Below, piece after piece: positions 13,256 through 25,777 of a DNA stretch of 64,000 nucleotides. The position numbers and the translations under genes were made by a program. Source of the stretch: Aurifilum marmelostoma (Eukaryota; Ascomycota; Sordariomycetes; Diaporthales; Cryphonectriaceae). Location of the stretch: NCBI GenBank assembly GCA_027559495.1, contig JAMXSV010000027.1, positions 1-64,000 on the forward strand. Direction: 5' to 3'. The stretch's first letter is position 1; every line of letters starts with the position of its first letter. The notes under the pieces were generated by a model. The model worked only from the letters and a program-made list of their open reading frames with translations, had not been told where the DNA came from and did not search any database.

Positions 13256-14927
13256 AGCGCTGATGGGAACGATGCTAATTTGTGACGAGAAAGAGCGAGA
13301 CTAGAGGCTGGATGCCAGAGACGTAATCGAGGGGCTAAATGGAGTACAGGGCGTAAGACTTGGACAAGGAGGCATCTATGAGCATTCTCAAATTTGTCAG
13401 CAAGGTTTCGCAAAGTACACATTCCAAGGTATTCTGTGGAATATGTAAGCCCTTGCCAACACGAGTTGCCGGCCAGCAATCCCACCCGCCTCGGCCTCTT
13501 GTAGCACGTACGCATGCATGAAGCGGAGGAGCAGAGCAGCCGAGCAGTCTGTACCCCTGAGGGACAGGTAGTATAAGCGCACGATCAGCATGGCCTAGGG
13601 ACGAGAGGATTGGACTGCTATATAGCAAAGGGGCAGCACCGTTACTGCACGCCGACACAGACGCTGTGTCGGTTCACACCAGCTGAACCCGCGGCAGCGA
13701 CAGCGATGATGACAACGATGGCCATCAGGTAGGGGTAGAAGCACTTCTGCCGGTCTTGACACATCGAGGTTGAGGAAGCAGAAGCTACTTTCCTGAGAAC
13801 TAGGCGCTCTTATCAGCCGTAGAATTTTGAGTAGCAGAATTCCGGTGCGGTGGTGTCGGTCAAAAAGATGACCAGCGGCCGTCTGGTAGCCATGTGTGGG
13901 TCCCTATTGACGAAAGGCAAGAAAAACTCCAAGTGGGAGCAGGCAAATTGAGAAGCGTGATTTGGTGACGCCTGGTGACGCGCTTTTAGGAGAATCCAAT
14001 GGCGGGTCACCAGGAGGTGGGCCAAGTGAAGTTTACCTGCCGATACATCCCAAAGACAAGCCCGAGTGATGTGGTGGTAGGAAAAGTGAAATTGCCGCTC
14101 TATCGATCGCGCTGCTGCCGCTCCCGCTAATCATATGTCCCTCAGCGCTTAGGTATCTAGGTACTCCAGCTTAGATACACTCAAGGCTACTCCGCTGAGT
14201 CCCCTATACATCCCGATTCGGCAAAGTAGTACTTCTGGAGCGGGGCTAATACTTGGTACTTGGGATTCCTTAATCTCGACTTCGAGACTCCTTGCTTTTG
14301 ATTATTGACAGCTTTCTCATAACAATATTTTGTACCATGCCTAGCATTTCTAAACTCGTATGACTGACGGAAATCTCTGGACAAGCTTCTGCAGCGTATG
14401 CCTCCTGGATCATTGAGTGAACGAACAAGTGGGTATCATCGCCATAGCGATAAGGTGTGCCCAGTGCGTGCATACCCAGATGCGCATCTAGGCGACTCAA
14501 CGGGGCTGCAAACAGAGAACCTCGTGCTGATCACATTACCCAAGATTTGTACGAGGTGTACGAAATGAGTTTCATCACAGTGCTGCGTTCATCCCGCGAC
14601 ACGATATACGTACCTCACACTGTAAGGCAGATTAAGCCAAAGGCCACTGTCAATGCTTGACAACGCTGGCTGCTTGAGTACATATTGTATTTCCATAAAG
14701 AAAACGTCATTCTGTAAAAAGTAAGCAGGCTCTAACGCGCCTGCCATAGCATATTCACAAGGCCCCAGTGCCTGTGCGAGGTCCAGTAAGTCACTGGCCC
14801 TGGCCTGTGCGTTGCTGCCGGGCGCCTGCCCTTCATAGTACCTGCCAGCTGCCAAATGCCTCTACTTGCCAACTGCCTTTACTTGCCCCCTACCGCGGCC
14901 CCACTTTCACCTCGTTCTACCGTCATT
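13256..14927. other. no supportable gene
   Basis: Only short frames on the minus strand at 14,270-14,500 and 14,589-14,855. Neither shows a recognisable motif, and they cannot be joined convincingly. Confidence 0.5.
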
Positions 14928-15090
14928 CTTCCACACCAACCAGGACTGTCAACAACAAACAAACAAAGACCATCCTACCCACTGCAGACTCTTTTCTGGC
15001 ACCGAGCTTCCACATCAACCAGGACTGTCAACGGCATTCAGACAAATACCATTCCACACATCGCAGCCTCTTTCCTGGCACCAACCTTCG
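14928..15090. repeat. imperfect 79-bp tandem duplication
   Basis: The core CAACCAGGACTGTCAAC recurs with a 79-bp offset: its CAGGACTG starts at 14,941 and again at 15,020. The downstream parts of the two copies also align (ACTCTTTTCTGGCACC versus CCTCTTTCCTGGCACC). The sequence is C-rich, and the overlapping open frames in all three phases come from this low-complexity composition. Confidence 0.7.
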
Positions 15091-18000
15091 TCGTCAATCT
15101 CTTGCCTCCAAAAGGTTGGAGGCTGAGACTGGTCCAAGGTTGGCTGGAGATGCGGTGGGCTTGGGTACCCAGTCCCATGTAACGCCACGGTCTCTGCAGC
15201 ACCAATACGGGAGTCTTGAGCCCTCCGGGGAATCGCCTGTACGCTGCACGTTGCTTGAGTCCCTCGTCAAATCCCCTTGCAGCTGCCAGTGCTCCCCACC
15301 TTGTCGTGAGACAGAGTGGAGATGTCCTAGTCCTGTGGCCGTTATGGACGAGGGCCTGTTTGCAGCTGGCTGGGGGGGACGAGGCTGTCTCCTGCAACTG
15401 GAACATGCTACATGTGTTGGGCGTCTCTGTCCTTCTCATTGCACATGGATCGACTTGTCAAACTTGCCTTCGATGTGGCATCCAGTCAATCCTTCTCTTG
15501 CTCAACAAGCCCTACTGCACGAACACAACATACGAAAACAACAAACGCTTTCAAGGTCCTACGAATACTGATAGATAGGTCGGGACTGGCAAGTGAATCC
15601 TTTCGACCTCGCTTTGTTCACCAGGTGGAATCCCCCTTCGCCCCCCTTGGGGGACACCGCGTCGCCTTGCTGACTCCTCTACCCCCGCGCAGCACATTAT
15701 CGGGTTGCAGACCTCTTCCATACTTTCTTCTCCGTCATGCTTTCACTGTCGACAAATCATTGCAACTGGGAGCACATCACCAACTTCTCACAGCGCACGG
15801 ATGCGATCAGCAGTAGGCGCCCAACAGCAGAAGTGAGTTAATCCTTCACACCCTATCTTGACCACTGAGCGCCATGCACTGGCCCTGATAGAACCTCGAG
15901 GTAAGAGTGAGAAACTGGGGCAGCAGGCTGCAGAGATTTATTGCCATTAGCACCAGGGAATAATGGTTCGTCTAAGCATTCTTGTTTAAGGATTAACTTA
16001 GATTCATTGCGATTGAACAAACCCAGGTAAGCACTTTACCCTCTCGACGTTGTCGACTGATGGCAGCAGTATCTTGCCACTCGTGACCACCAAGCCTACA
16101 GACAAACGCTTCGGCCCGTCCTATTTTCAACAGCATGCCGTCCCGGATCCCCAAATACGCACGCATCAGACACCTTTCCCGACAAAGAATCTGCCCCGAT
16201 CCGTCAATACCTCTGTGCTTTTCCTCGTCTTTGTTGCTTCGCCGTTGCATTGCTCCCGACGTGCAGACGCTATTTACCAGCCAGCCTTGGCCTACACCCA
16301 ATAACTTTTGGCCTCGGTGCCGTCGACGACGCAACGGGTACCCGCTCAGACGACAATGCTTTCGATGCGGCCGCTCTATGACTTCTGCCGTCTCGAAGCT
16401 GCTGTCACTGCCGTCGCCATCAACATCTAGCTGCACACACAAGCCAGTGAAAGCAGGTAGCTCGTGAGCAAGGCTTTAATCCCGCACAGCGCGCCTGTAA
16501 CGGCACCGTAGACTGCATCTAGGCTACACACTATCTCCATTGCCCGCATCCACGTAAAGTTGAGTATTTTCCCTCTCTTTTGTTTATCGTAACCCCGATC
16601 GCCTGGTCAACGCTCGCTCTCTTGGTCTACCTACACATGATTGCAGCCCCACCAAGACTGACTCGCAATACTGCCACAGCATCGACCTTGCCTTACCAAG
16701 TTGTAATTTGTGGTTCAAATTTCTCCAGGTATGTTAATGTCTTTGCAACCGCACGGGCAGGTGGCTCAACATTCGCATTTGCCGTCTCTAGTCGAATACT
16801 ACCAAGTCCATGCCTGGCAATGCCTGCAAAGGCCCACCGAGCAAACGCTATGCTTGCACGCCTACACATTATACGACGGCCAAGAGGACGGGCAGTATGG
16901 CACCGGGCACCTCTGGGTACCCGACTGGGGTGCGCGAGGCACAACTCAAGGGCTCTGAATTCGCTACTGTGTTTGCACGTTGCCTGAGCAACCCGAACCT
17001 TGCCAGTGCTCTCCATGACGTCGAGATCATCGTGGTCGTAAGACATGTGGAGATGCTTCTTCGAGACCCTCGTGGTCGCTGTGATGAAGCGAGGGCCCCT
17101 GCTGGTGACGGTCTGTTTCTCGCGGCTGATTTGCCCGGCTGCTGCATCTGCTCAAGCCTTACGATGTCGACACCGACCCTCTTCGAAACCAAGCTAATAT
17201 TCGCAGAACATCGACCATGTAGAGTGCGCTGGTCAAACACGAACGCGTCTGAGGGGCCTCAACATACAGTGGTAAGTTCTCCGAAGGTAATCTTGTGTGC
17301 CGTATTGTGGCGGGGCCTTAGACCCGACCTGTCTTGCGCCTTGTAGCAAAACCGTGTTCCCACTGTACTGGCAAAACGCTTGCGCTGCTGAAGGAGTGTA
17401 CGGGAGACATCTCCTCAGAACATTCCATAACGCTGCTAACAATGCCACAAATATCCGCAATCGCCACCTACCACCCATCCCCATCGCTCTGGCGTGCAGC
17501 CGCCTACCTACTGACAGCATCATCAGTTCGGCGTGCACGCACAACAACTCTTACAAGCCCGGTTGGCCCTGAAGTCGAGCGAGCGGGGTCACCTATGGGA
17601 TTTCAACCCTGACGACATGCGTGCTGCCCAGCAACAAGACTTGGAGCTTGCAGCAGCAGCTCCTCACTGGGAATAACCGGAGTCTCGTGTAAGTGGTGAA
17701 ATACAGCCAAGTATCTCGACCATTGTTCATACCTCTTGTTTCGAGGTGTACTTTCTCCGCCCGCGACGCCGGCTTTCACAGCTTGAGGTTCTCAATAGAT
17801 CGACAGCACAGCCGCAGTCCCTTTCCATCCCGCTCTTCTCGCAAACAAATCAGCCACGGTCAGATATGGGCTTATCTCCTTCGCGACCCTTTCCTTGCCC
17901 AATGGGCGACCCGTCGACCCGTCAAGCAATGACACATCCGCACCATCTGAGTTGAGCAGTGACGTCCTTGGAAGAAACCCCGCCGTCAGCTCGTATTCTC

Positions 18001-19067
18001 TTCTCCACCGATAATGGAAGCAAGCGCCGCGTATAGCGCTTCCCATCGTATGCTTACGAAGATTGGGTGTAGCCCAATAAAGCCATGCCGGCCAAGCTCA
18101 AGAATGTTTCACGAAGATTACTAACATCGATCAGCAGCGAGCCCGAAAGCCATGAGCTCGACAAAAGACGAACGGTGCGATTGTCCGATACTAAAGAAGG
18201 GGGTGCAAAAGTCTGTGCCCCGATCGACATTGGGTTCGATGGCCATCCGTTGCTCATTCTGCAGGTTAGCTACGCTACCGCGACCCTCCGAACAGCACCC
18301 AGTGTTGGTGATTCTGTCACCATGGTCATGTGCATTCACCCCACTCCGCCGACAGGAGAGTCCCCGCTCCCCTAGAGTGCTGGCCGCAGTTTCAATTCAA
18401 TAGAGAGACCTGTGTCTACATACGGGACTTTGCTGGTCGCCACTACTACTGCTGCTGCCGCTGTCTTGACTTTAGCTGATATTGGTTCGACAGTTCTCCA
18501 ACCAATTTTCCCCTCGCCCTCGACCGTTCCTCGACGAAATCCTGTTCCGATCGCTGGTTACTACTTTCTCTGTTCCGCGTTGGATATCTCGTCTTCGACT
18601 ACTGCTTAACCGCTTCTCGACGACAACACCTTGAACGCGTCGATGCCCGATAACTGCGCGGCCGAGCGACGTTGGCGGCACCACTTATTTAGATGTCAAC
18701 CACCGATGCACGACTTCTGGCAGCACTAAAAACTACCATTCAGCATTGATGAGGTAGGCGCGTGTGCAATACTGCGTTTTCGTATAAGAGCCTAAGCCTT
18801 CGAATTACTTCTCGTCGATATTTCACACTCCTTCATCTTGTTTTCCTAAAACCACAGACCAAGTCCTAGCCCCCCCCGGCCCTCCCCACTCGACCGGTTT
18901 TCGTCTCACTTTCTCTTCCCGCCCACATCCGCGCAATCAGTTCTCCACAAAACTACCATTGACAGCATTGCGAATTATTGAGCTGGGTATGCACACGTAA
19001 GAAATTCCCATTCCGTACTACTATTTGCCTCGCCCTGGCGCTGACAATATCATGCATTCTCCGCGGC
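15091..19067. other. C-rich region, scattered splice-like sites, no intact gene
   Basis: The plus strand is pyrimidine-rich. It has sites resembling fungal 5' splice sites, such as GTGAGT near 15,838, GTAAGC at 16,027 and GTAAGT near 17,274. Frames between them are broken. Position 16,027-16,066 could be a 40-nt intron (GTAAGC, CTGAT, CAG). I see no recognisable domain here. Confidence 0.45.
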
Positions 19068-19193
19068 GCCGTCAACGACCTGTCCCTGCACTTCCTCGCC
19101 AAGCTCAACATCCTCGTCGTCAAGGACTTTGAGCGCAACAAGACCGAGTTCATATGCAAGAGCACCGGTTGCAAGACGATCGCAGACATCGAA
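19068..19193 (+). pseudogene. fragment of a CCT4-like (TCP-1 delta) chaperonin subunit
   Basis: A 42-codon piece reads AVNDLSLHFLAKLNILVVKD and continues with FERNKTEFICKSTGC. This is the signature of the apical/intermediate region of group II chaperonin CCT subunits, closest in memory to the delta subunit, where cytosolic CCT folds actin and tubulin. A real CCT subunit has about 530 residues. Here similarity stops abruptly on both sides, without the flanking ATPase parts. The codons are GC-rich at third positions, unlike the mutated surroundings. It is best read as a short captured or duplicated fragment; the functional gene must lie elsewhere. Confidence 0.72.
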
Positions 19194-19554
19194 TCTTGCG
19201 ACAAAGTTATTGAATTTCCGCATCGGACACTGCCCACCCGCGCAGTGGAATTTGGCAGGCGTCACGTCAACTGCAAATGCCCTACATTATACCGCTGCTT
19301 GCAAGATCGAGTCGGTTTTGTATAGTGGAAGTAGAAGTAATTATTTCCCTCGGGAAGTCTTATCAGCGATAGTAAGTCTCCCGACAGTGAGGATGCAACT
19401 CTACCTGAAATTGATTGACATCCGGAGGCTAGGAGTGGTAACGAATCTTGACCATCGGGATAATGCCTAGCCATTAGCTTACAGCATCCTCGGGCCTGCA
19501 GTCCAGCTCGTCTCCCCCAGCTGCATAAGGTTTGAGCGGATGTTGCCACAACAG

Positions 19555-19592
19555 GTGAGTTTACGTCCTACCTGCCCACCTCCCTGTCACAG
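19555..19592 (+). other. intron-like segment (weak)
   Basis: CAG before GTGAGT, then CTGTCACAG, in 38 nt. This is short for a fungal intron and has only a poor branch site. It is one member of a series of orphan intron-like segments on this strand. Confidence 0.3.
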
Positions 19593-20177
19593 GAGAACTT
19601 GCAGCCTGTCTATCACCTTCAATAATTACCTCCCCTATGCCAAATGCGACCCGGACTTCAATCTTCACCATCGTCATAATCGACATACTCGCCGAGGCCT
19701 GGCCTTAACTCCTGTCCGCGCTCTCCTAGCTCTATCCATCCTTCGTGTCAGCCCTCTACCCTTTCACCGTCGATACCGTACCCCGTCGTCTTGACAAGGT
19801 TCCAGAGCCACATCAATCGATGCCCTGACTTTCGCCCGAAGCCAGGCTTCCAGAGAGGTCAACGCTGATCTGCATCACAACATCTCGGTCAGTCTCTTTA
19901 AAAAGATCGCAAGCACCCCAGCCCTACAACCTCGTTTTAGAGACCTCTCAGCCATGCTGTATCAAGGGGCTATTGCGTGCTACGCTGCTAACACTCGCTG
20001 GCCATTGTTTGAGGGCAGGTCTTACTCTGCAATAACAACACCCTGGCGAGAACAGACATGACCCCCCCCCCCTTTTTCCTTCTGCGACACCGCCAAGATA
20101 CGCTCGATAATTTCAAGCGGTCCATTACACGAGACAGATGTGAAAAATTGCGGAGCTGAGGCATCTTCAGTCATCAT

Positions 20178-20231
20178 GTGGGTTTGCGATCATCATCTCC
20201 CAAGTCTTCCAACTGACTCTTTGAATCACAG
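20178..20231 (+). other. orphan intron-like segment
   Basis: 54 nt starting GTGGGT, with an AACTGAC branch-like site 14-20 nt before a CACAG acceptor. The following stretch (20,232 onward) is open for about 40 codons in one frame but matches no family I recognise. Confidence 0.45.
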
Positions 20232-20444
20232 TACACCGGAGACCAGTACTTCGATATTCTATGGTCCTCTGTCAATGTGCTGATAAATTACATCGCAAGC
20301 TTCTCGCGCATGCCGATTATGCTCTCTTTCTTGCTCAGTAGCATTTCCTCTACCTAAGATCTACTGCCGGATCCCGCGGGCCGCAATCCCTCGACCTTAA
20401 GCAGAGCTGTCTCGATAAACCTTACATTCCAGAAGATTGGCAAC

Positions 20445-20507
20445 GTAAGTAATTATTTCAGCCTTATGTGCAAAGTTGAAGTCCTAGATTACCCTTGACA
20501 CCATCAG
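20445..20507 (+). other. orphan intron-like segment
   Basis: 63 nt starting GTAAGT, with CTTGACAC shortly before an ATCAG acceptor. The length and signals fit the introns of the intact genes in this window. Confidence 0.45.
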
Positions 20508-20615
20508 CGCCACCTGCCTCAATTCGAGAAAATCTGAAAGGCGTCTGCAAAGGCGTCCAGTCGACCTCGAGCTCACACTGAGGTCTTTGGGAGTGCAAAG
20601 TACTGGCAGCAACTG

Positions 20616-20680
20616 GTAAGCACAGTACTGATCAATTTAGTCTTCATGCCAGACTAATGTGAGTTTTGACTTGTCGTCAG
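20616..20680 (+). other. orphan intron-like segment
   Basis: 65 nt starting GTAAGC, with a GACTAATG branch-like site and a CGTCAG acceptor. It lies 108 nt after the preceding intron-like segment. Confidence 0.45.
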
Positions 20681-21603
20681 ATGCTTTGAGGCTGAGCTGC
20701 AGTGGCGCACCTAGGGGTAAGGGAAAAAACAGGGGGGAAGTTCACCACAGACGCCATCCAACTTGACGGCCACAAGATTACATTAAAGGCAACGCTGGTA
20801 GAGTCTCACGGTGTCTGCAACAATACATCGGAGCCTCTGTCCTGACTTGCTCCTGTCAAGAAAGTGGACCACAAAAGTTCCATCATCCGGTCAACCCAGC
20901 GGCACAGTGGTTCGACGGTCTGGGGAGCTGGCCGGCATTGGTGGTTCAAGGTGCTGCGCTGTAGATGCTGGTGATGACATATCAAGCACACAGCGTTTGC
21001 ACCATTGCAGGTCGGCCTCAATCGACCACCGTAATCGACATCTTTGCCTCAAAGATCAACCCTCAATTTTACCTTAGGGTGCAAGCATCTATACACACCT
21101 AGGTTGGTCTCGGCTTTTCTTCACACTCTGCTCAAGTCTTTCTAGTACATGAAGCTGATCCTAGGACTCGTTAGACAGGCTTTCTTGCAGAGACCGGGGG
21201 CCAAGCCCGCCGCCCCGTCATCCGTAATTACACCGCGCCATTAATGAACTTTTCCGATTTCAAAGCTCGTCTAAATCCATTTACATAAATCGAATGTGAG
21301 TTCTGATTCTCCAACAAGGTCATCTTCATAAGACTTTGAGATATTGAGAGTTTTAATAGGTAGTAGCGACGAGGTCTTCGGCACATCAAGCGGTATTGAA
21401 GGTTACCCTGTCTGCCGGTATCTTCAACTGAAACCCTTCCCTTTGTCCTAAAATGACTGATGATTCCCAGAACTGCAGTGTTGTTCATCAACATTGCGCG
21501 GCTTCCATACTAGGCCGCAACCATTCTCGAATCTCGAGTGGAAATCCGTTCGCAAGATACCCTCAAGATGCAAACCCCGCGACACACCGTCTTTCAAGAT
21601 TTT

Positions 21604-21656
21604 GTAAGTACAGAAATCGCCACAATATGACTCCTTTCTCGAATTTTTGTCTTTAG
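21604..21656 (+). other. orphan intron-like segment
   Basis: 53 nt starting GTAAGT, with a pyrimidine-rich tract and a CTTTAG acceptor, and an ATGACT branch-like site. This is one of the two most convincing members of the series. Confidence 0.5.
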
Positions 21657-23662
21657 TCTCCTGCTTCTTATTTTCTGTCTGACTTGGTCAATTTGGCTTC
21701 GTACATGCCTCATTTGCCAGATACTAGCCCCGCGTCGACGTTTCAAGGATACGGAGCTTGTTTATCTCCTCACTTCTCCATTTCGCCTTACAATTAATCA
21801 AATTCGTAGATTACACTGACATCCTATTAGTCTGCTGCTATAAAGCTACACACGTCGCGAAGTAGTTCAAATCCGCCCTATGCAGTGCATCCTAACTCTC
21901 GGCGCCAATTTGATTGATTACCCTGCAGTCTCAATCCCGCCTACTCGATACATAGCTGCTTCATCATCATTGCCTTGAGCGAGGAGAGCAAGACTCCTCA
22001 GCTGCTGTCGAATTTGCGACTCCTATAGCCATTCCTATAGGTGTTTCTGTCTAAGATACATCTTTGCTGTCCGAAAACTCGGCTTATCTGGCGCTAATAT
22101 CCTGCAGGGGTCTGATATAGTGACAGCAGGAGTTGCCTGGGAGACAACGACAGCTTTGGCTCTGGAATTATCGCGTAGATCGTCTCTTGGGTGGCTTTTG
22201 ATTCTTGGCTGAGCAACAAGAGCTGCGGCTGTGGATCGACTGTCCCCCGCACTCACTTGATGCATCTGTCGTTGACCTTGCGCTTCTGGTCAGTGCTTTC
22301 TGTTTCGTGCAACATATCACCGTCTTCGTTCCTCAACAAGGCCCGCCAGAAATTCTCAGGAGAAATGCTGACGCAGACAACATCAGGACCTCACAGACCT
22401 AACATCGATGCCCCAAGTCTGTCTTGTGTGATCGATTAGCACCCAAGTTTGTAAAACCGACTTGGCCTTTGCGCCGAGACAGCGCATAAATTGAAGTACG
22501 TCCAGTGTTCTTGCCTGCATTAAGAACTCCTGTTTCTTCTGAGTTTAACTACACAAATGCCTTAACAAGACCCATATTAGGTTACCCACTGCACCACGAT
22601 CTAAAGTTTTCAATCCCATCATCCAAGATTCCTTTCAATAACCCCCTTAAAATCCCAGCACTGATTCTGCTGCCTGTGAATCACTATTGTCTGACTATGC
22701 TGGCAAGTTTTCACAGCAGCTTACATCCCCCTTCTGCCCAGGTCTGAATGGCGCTGAGGAAGACACTGCCACCCGATAACAAGCTTAAGCCGCATGTCAC
22801 CTTCCGTCCTTGCATTACTTTGCAGACTTGGCAACACAACTGGGTTCCGATACAAATTCGACTACTCGTACAGTTTGTAGCCTGGTATATGGCTGCTTCA
22901 CGGCTCGTGTCTTCCTGCTATTTGCTAGCGAATTTGAGCTATGACAGCCACTGATCATTTAGCGACTTAGAGGTACATCTTAGCTGTAAGTTTGTCCAAC
23001 TGCGTCACCGTGACCGATATAACTATGTTAAGCGCATTCCAAAGGTTCACCGCGCTGCTTGATTAGATAGGTCAGCTTCTATGCCGACTTTATTGATATG
23101 CAAAGTCGTTTAAATGGTCTTGCCTTAGGGCAGAGTAGCAATCGAGGATGTTGCAAAGAATGCACCTGGTCAGGCGGAGATATGGATTCGAGATCTCTCT
23201 TCGATACTCGAAGCATCCTAGAGCTCAATTTCTCTTCTGCCTCTTTAAGAAACACTACTAACTCTTTCTCTATCTGCAGTACTTAGCTTTAGCATTTTAT
23301 CAACACTTGCTACCTGCGATGTCTCGCCTAGCACTATTGCTATGATGAGGGGATAAATGGAAGTGCTGCCTATTAATATATAGCTATTGTTTTCACAAAT
23401 CAGACCCTATATATATCGACTCTGCTCTGATCGAGACGTCGACCACCTTGTCTTCGATATCCCTAGCAGTAAGGCATATCTCTGCAACAACCTTGAGCTT
23501 TCTACTATTGACTATCGTCCGTGTAAGTCTTCACTAAGGCCTTATATTTTGTCATTCCGAAGTCGTACGAAACAGATCCACTCATCGACTTAGGTCCATC
23601 CGCAAACATTCTGTGGATTCGAACTCTTGAAGGCCGGTAACACCAGTGCTAGCTTTGAACAA

Positions 23663-23730
23663 GTGAGTCTGTCTTCTGCAATATGTCATCACGTCTATTG
23701 CTTCCGAGGAGAGACTGACCATTTGTTTAG
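23663..23730 (+). other. orphan intron-like segment
   Basis: 68 nt starting GTGAGT, with GACTGACC 13-20 nt before a TGTTTAG acceptor: a textbook fungal intron layout. The flanks encode no recognisable protein. Confidence 0.5.
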
Positions 23731-25384
23731 GGTGCATGCAATTGGATGTTCCACCAGCATCAGCGCCGTTATTCTCCTGCCAATTCTAAGCTGTACCAGG
23801 TTTTGATCATGCATTTACTCCTTTATTCGACTCCCGGTTCGCATCACCTTGCTTTCAGGCATAGCTTCCCAAGGCTTGACAGTCTACTGCCTCCTATATC
23901 TATTATCTTGAACCTCTACAGTATCTGCCTCATCTCCTCAAATACTAGCCCTGCAGAGTCTTTTAAACACGCTAGCTTGTCTATACGAGGCCATGAGATC
24001 GTGAGTCTGTCCACGTAAGTCCTAGGGGTCTCGTATGCCGACTGCGTTTTCCTATCCAGCACACCCAAAAGGTACGTGGTCACCACTAGTCTCCTGCATA
24101 GCTTTCTAGATATTCCCGACCCTCAAATAAGTACAACCGTAATCACTGTGCCCTGTTCTATAATCTTTGCTCTTTACTGCCCATGAACATGCTCTAGCCC
24201 CGGCTCACTTGATTATGGGTTAAACCTCAGGACGCATGAGAGATAAGCAGACAAACGCGCATTGGAACACTGAAGATGATACCAATACACTGCGCGCAAT
24301 CATGGCCACCACGACACCAGCGCACAGCGCTCTGCCCTCTAGGAGGCCAGCAGAGAACCTCCCCCCAAACACTACACGCTTACAAGACAACGCCTGTTGC
24401 AGTCCCGTCCTCACCTACGAACATAGGTAAAATCAACATACTCGAGGACACAGAAAAGACGGCGCGACGAGCTTGCCCAATCCATCTTGGCCTCACCTTT
24501 AAAGCCAACAAGAGGGTAGGTCAGTGTGAGGACCACCTCAGCAGACGGTAGACAACACTCTCCTACATCGACGTACCCAAACAAGGATCCTTATGGCCAT
24601 CTCGAGGGCACTGAACCGAGCCCTCGGTAACATCAAGACTGGGCTTCACAAAGGTTGATCTGAAGCCACCAGGGACTTTTCCAGCGCGCCCTTCTTCAAT
24701 AAGCCCACAGCAGCCGACTCGACGCCAGCACCTCTGGCGTCGCCAACATCACTAACAGCGACCCACAGACAGGGGCCCAACACCAGAACCCACACCCCTG
24801 CTCCACGGGACGGCCCGCAGGCAGGGGGCCGGGACGTTCTATTTAACGCCAGGGCAAGCGGAACTTAGTTATAACATTAAGCCTTCTTTTATATATATCT
24901 ATGTGTTTTCGAGTTGTTATAACCCGTCCAACATGCAGGTCACAGAACAGATTACAAGAAATAATGGTTGATATGCTAGATTGCAGATCAAATATCTAAA
25001 TGAAAACTAGCATACATAATTATACAACTTTAGAGTAAGATTATAGGTATAGATTACAAATATCTAAGAATATCAGGTAAGTTCCATTCATTAAATTTAA
25101 TTCGAGTAAATACATTCTAAGCTAGATGTATAAGGGTAATATTCATTGCTATAAAATAGATTATAGTACACGGCTTCTAACTTATTAATTTAAGTATTAT
25201 CTTTAAATAAGTGAAGTAATAGCCTTACTAACTAGTACTAATATACAATCGAACTTGGATCTTGGAACTATACTTTGACACTTCTCTTATTAGCATAAAT
25301 CTTTTGTATACTTATTGTACCTTCGGCTGTAGCAGTGCTGATTATATAATACTATAGGTCACCTCCCCGTCCCAGGCATCATCT
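23731..25384. other. no gene; AT-rich remnant at 24.87-25.36 kb
   Basis: Frames are short and broken. From about 24,870 to 25,360 the sequence becomes AT-rich, like the other mutated repeat remnants. It begins near a copy of the dispersed TTATAACCC end motif. Confidence 0.55.
24915..24943 (+). repeat. dispersed repeat end motif, copy 1
   Basis: The motif TGTTATAACCCGTCCAACAT followed by GCAGGTCAC recurs at 43,484-43,512 and 46,401-46,428, on the opposite strand, with one to three differences. A TGTTATAA start is typical of LTR ends in fungal Gypsy-like elements, but I see no paired LTR or primer-binding site. A short non-autonomous element is the alternative. Confidence 0.65.
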
Positions 25385-25705
25385 TCAAGGGCAAGGATCA
25401 ACCCGGATCTGCATACCAAATGTGCTCGTATCTAAGATCCAGTCCATTGGTCTCTGCTCATCAGCAGCTTCCCCGCCGGTTTGGGTCATGAACTGCTGGA
25501 TCTTGGCTCGTACGATGCTGAAGATGTTCCTGGCCCGGTCGTAGACCTCCCTCCCGTCTATTGTCTTCTTTAGCGCAGCGATCTCGTCTGCCCACTCTTG
25601 TTGCGACTGGTAGAGCACGAGCACGAGGGCCACCTTGACCGCAGCGGAATAGATGGGCGTGTAAGTCGGCGCTGTCAACCAGCCTCCATCCTCGCGGATG
25701 CCCAC
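25385..25705 (-). pseudogene. C-terminal fragment of a repeat-associated hypothetical protein
   Basis: A 106-codon frame runs through a helical, charged segment (EWADEIAALKKTIDGREVYD) and ends with PMDWILDTSTFGMQIR. From memory this ending resembles C-terminal parts of lineage-specific fungal proteins found near repeats (a PMDW..L..RT.G..I pattern). The start looks arbitrary and there is no full-length domain, so I treat it as a remnant. It lies between an AT-rich remnant and the NACHT fragment on the other strand. Confidence 0.35.
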
Positions 25706-25777
25706 TTGCCATCAAGAAGCTCATACCGGCGAAGACAGTAGGCTTCAAAGCACTGGTATTACTGCATACGACAAATA

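Noticed and set aside
12997..13515. Minus-strand open frame of 172 codons
   Set aside because: It is the alternative phase of the exon-like frame at 13,016-13,255 and has a less protein-like composition.
14270..14855. Two minus-strand frames that might be exons of one gene
   Set aside because: I found no consistent donor/acceptor pair and no recognised family.
14768..15571. Long plus-strand open frame of 267 codons
   Set aside because: It overlaps the 79-bp duplication. All three phases are open because of C-rich composition, and no domain, signal peptide or codon pattern supports it.
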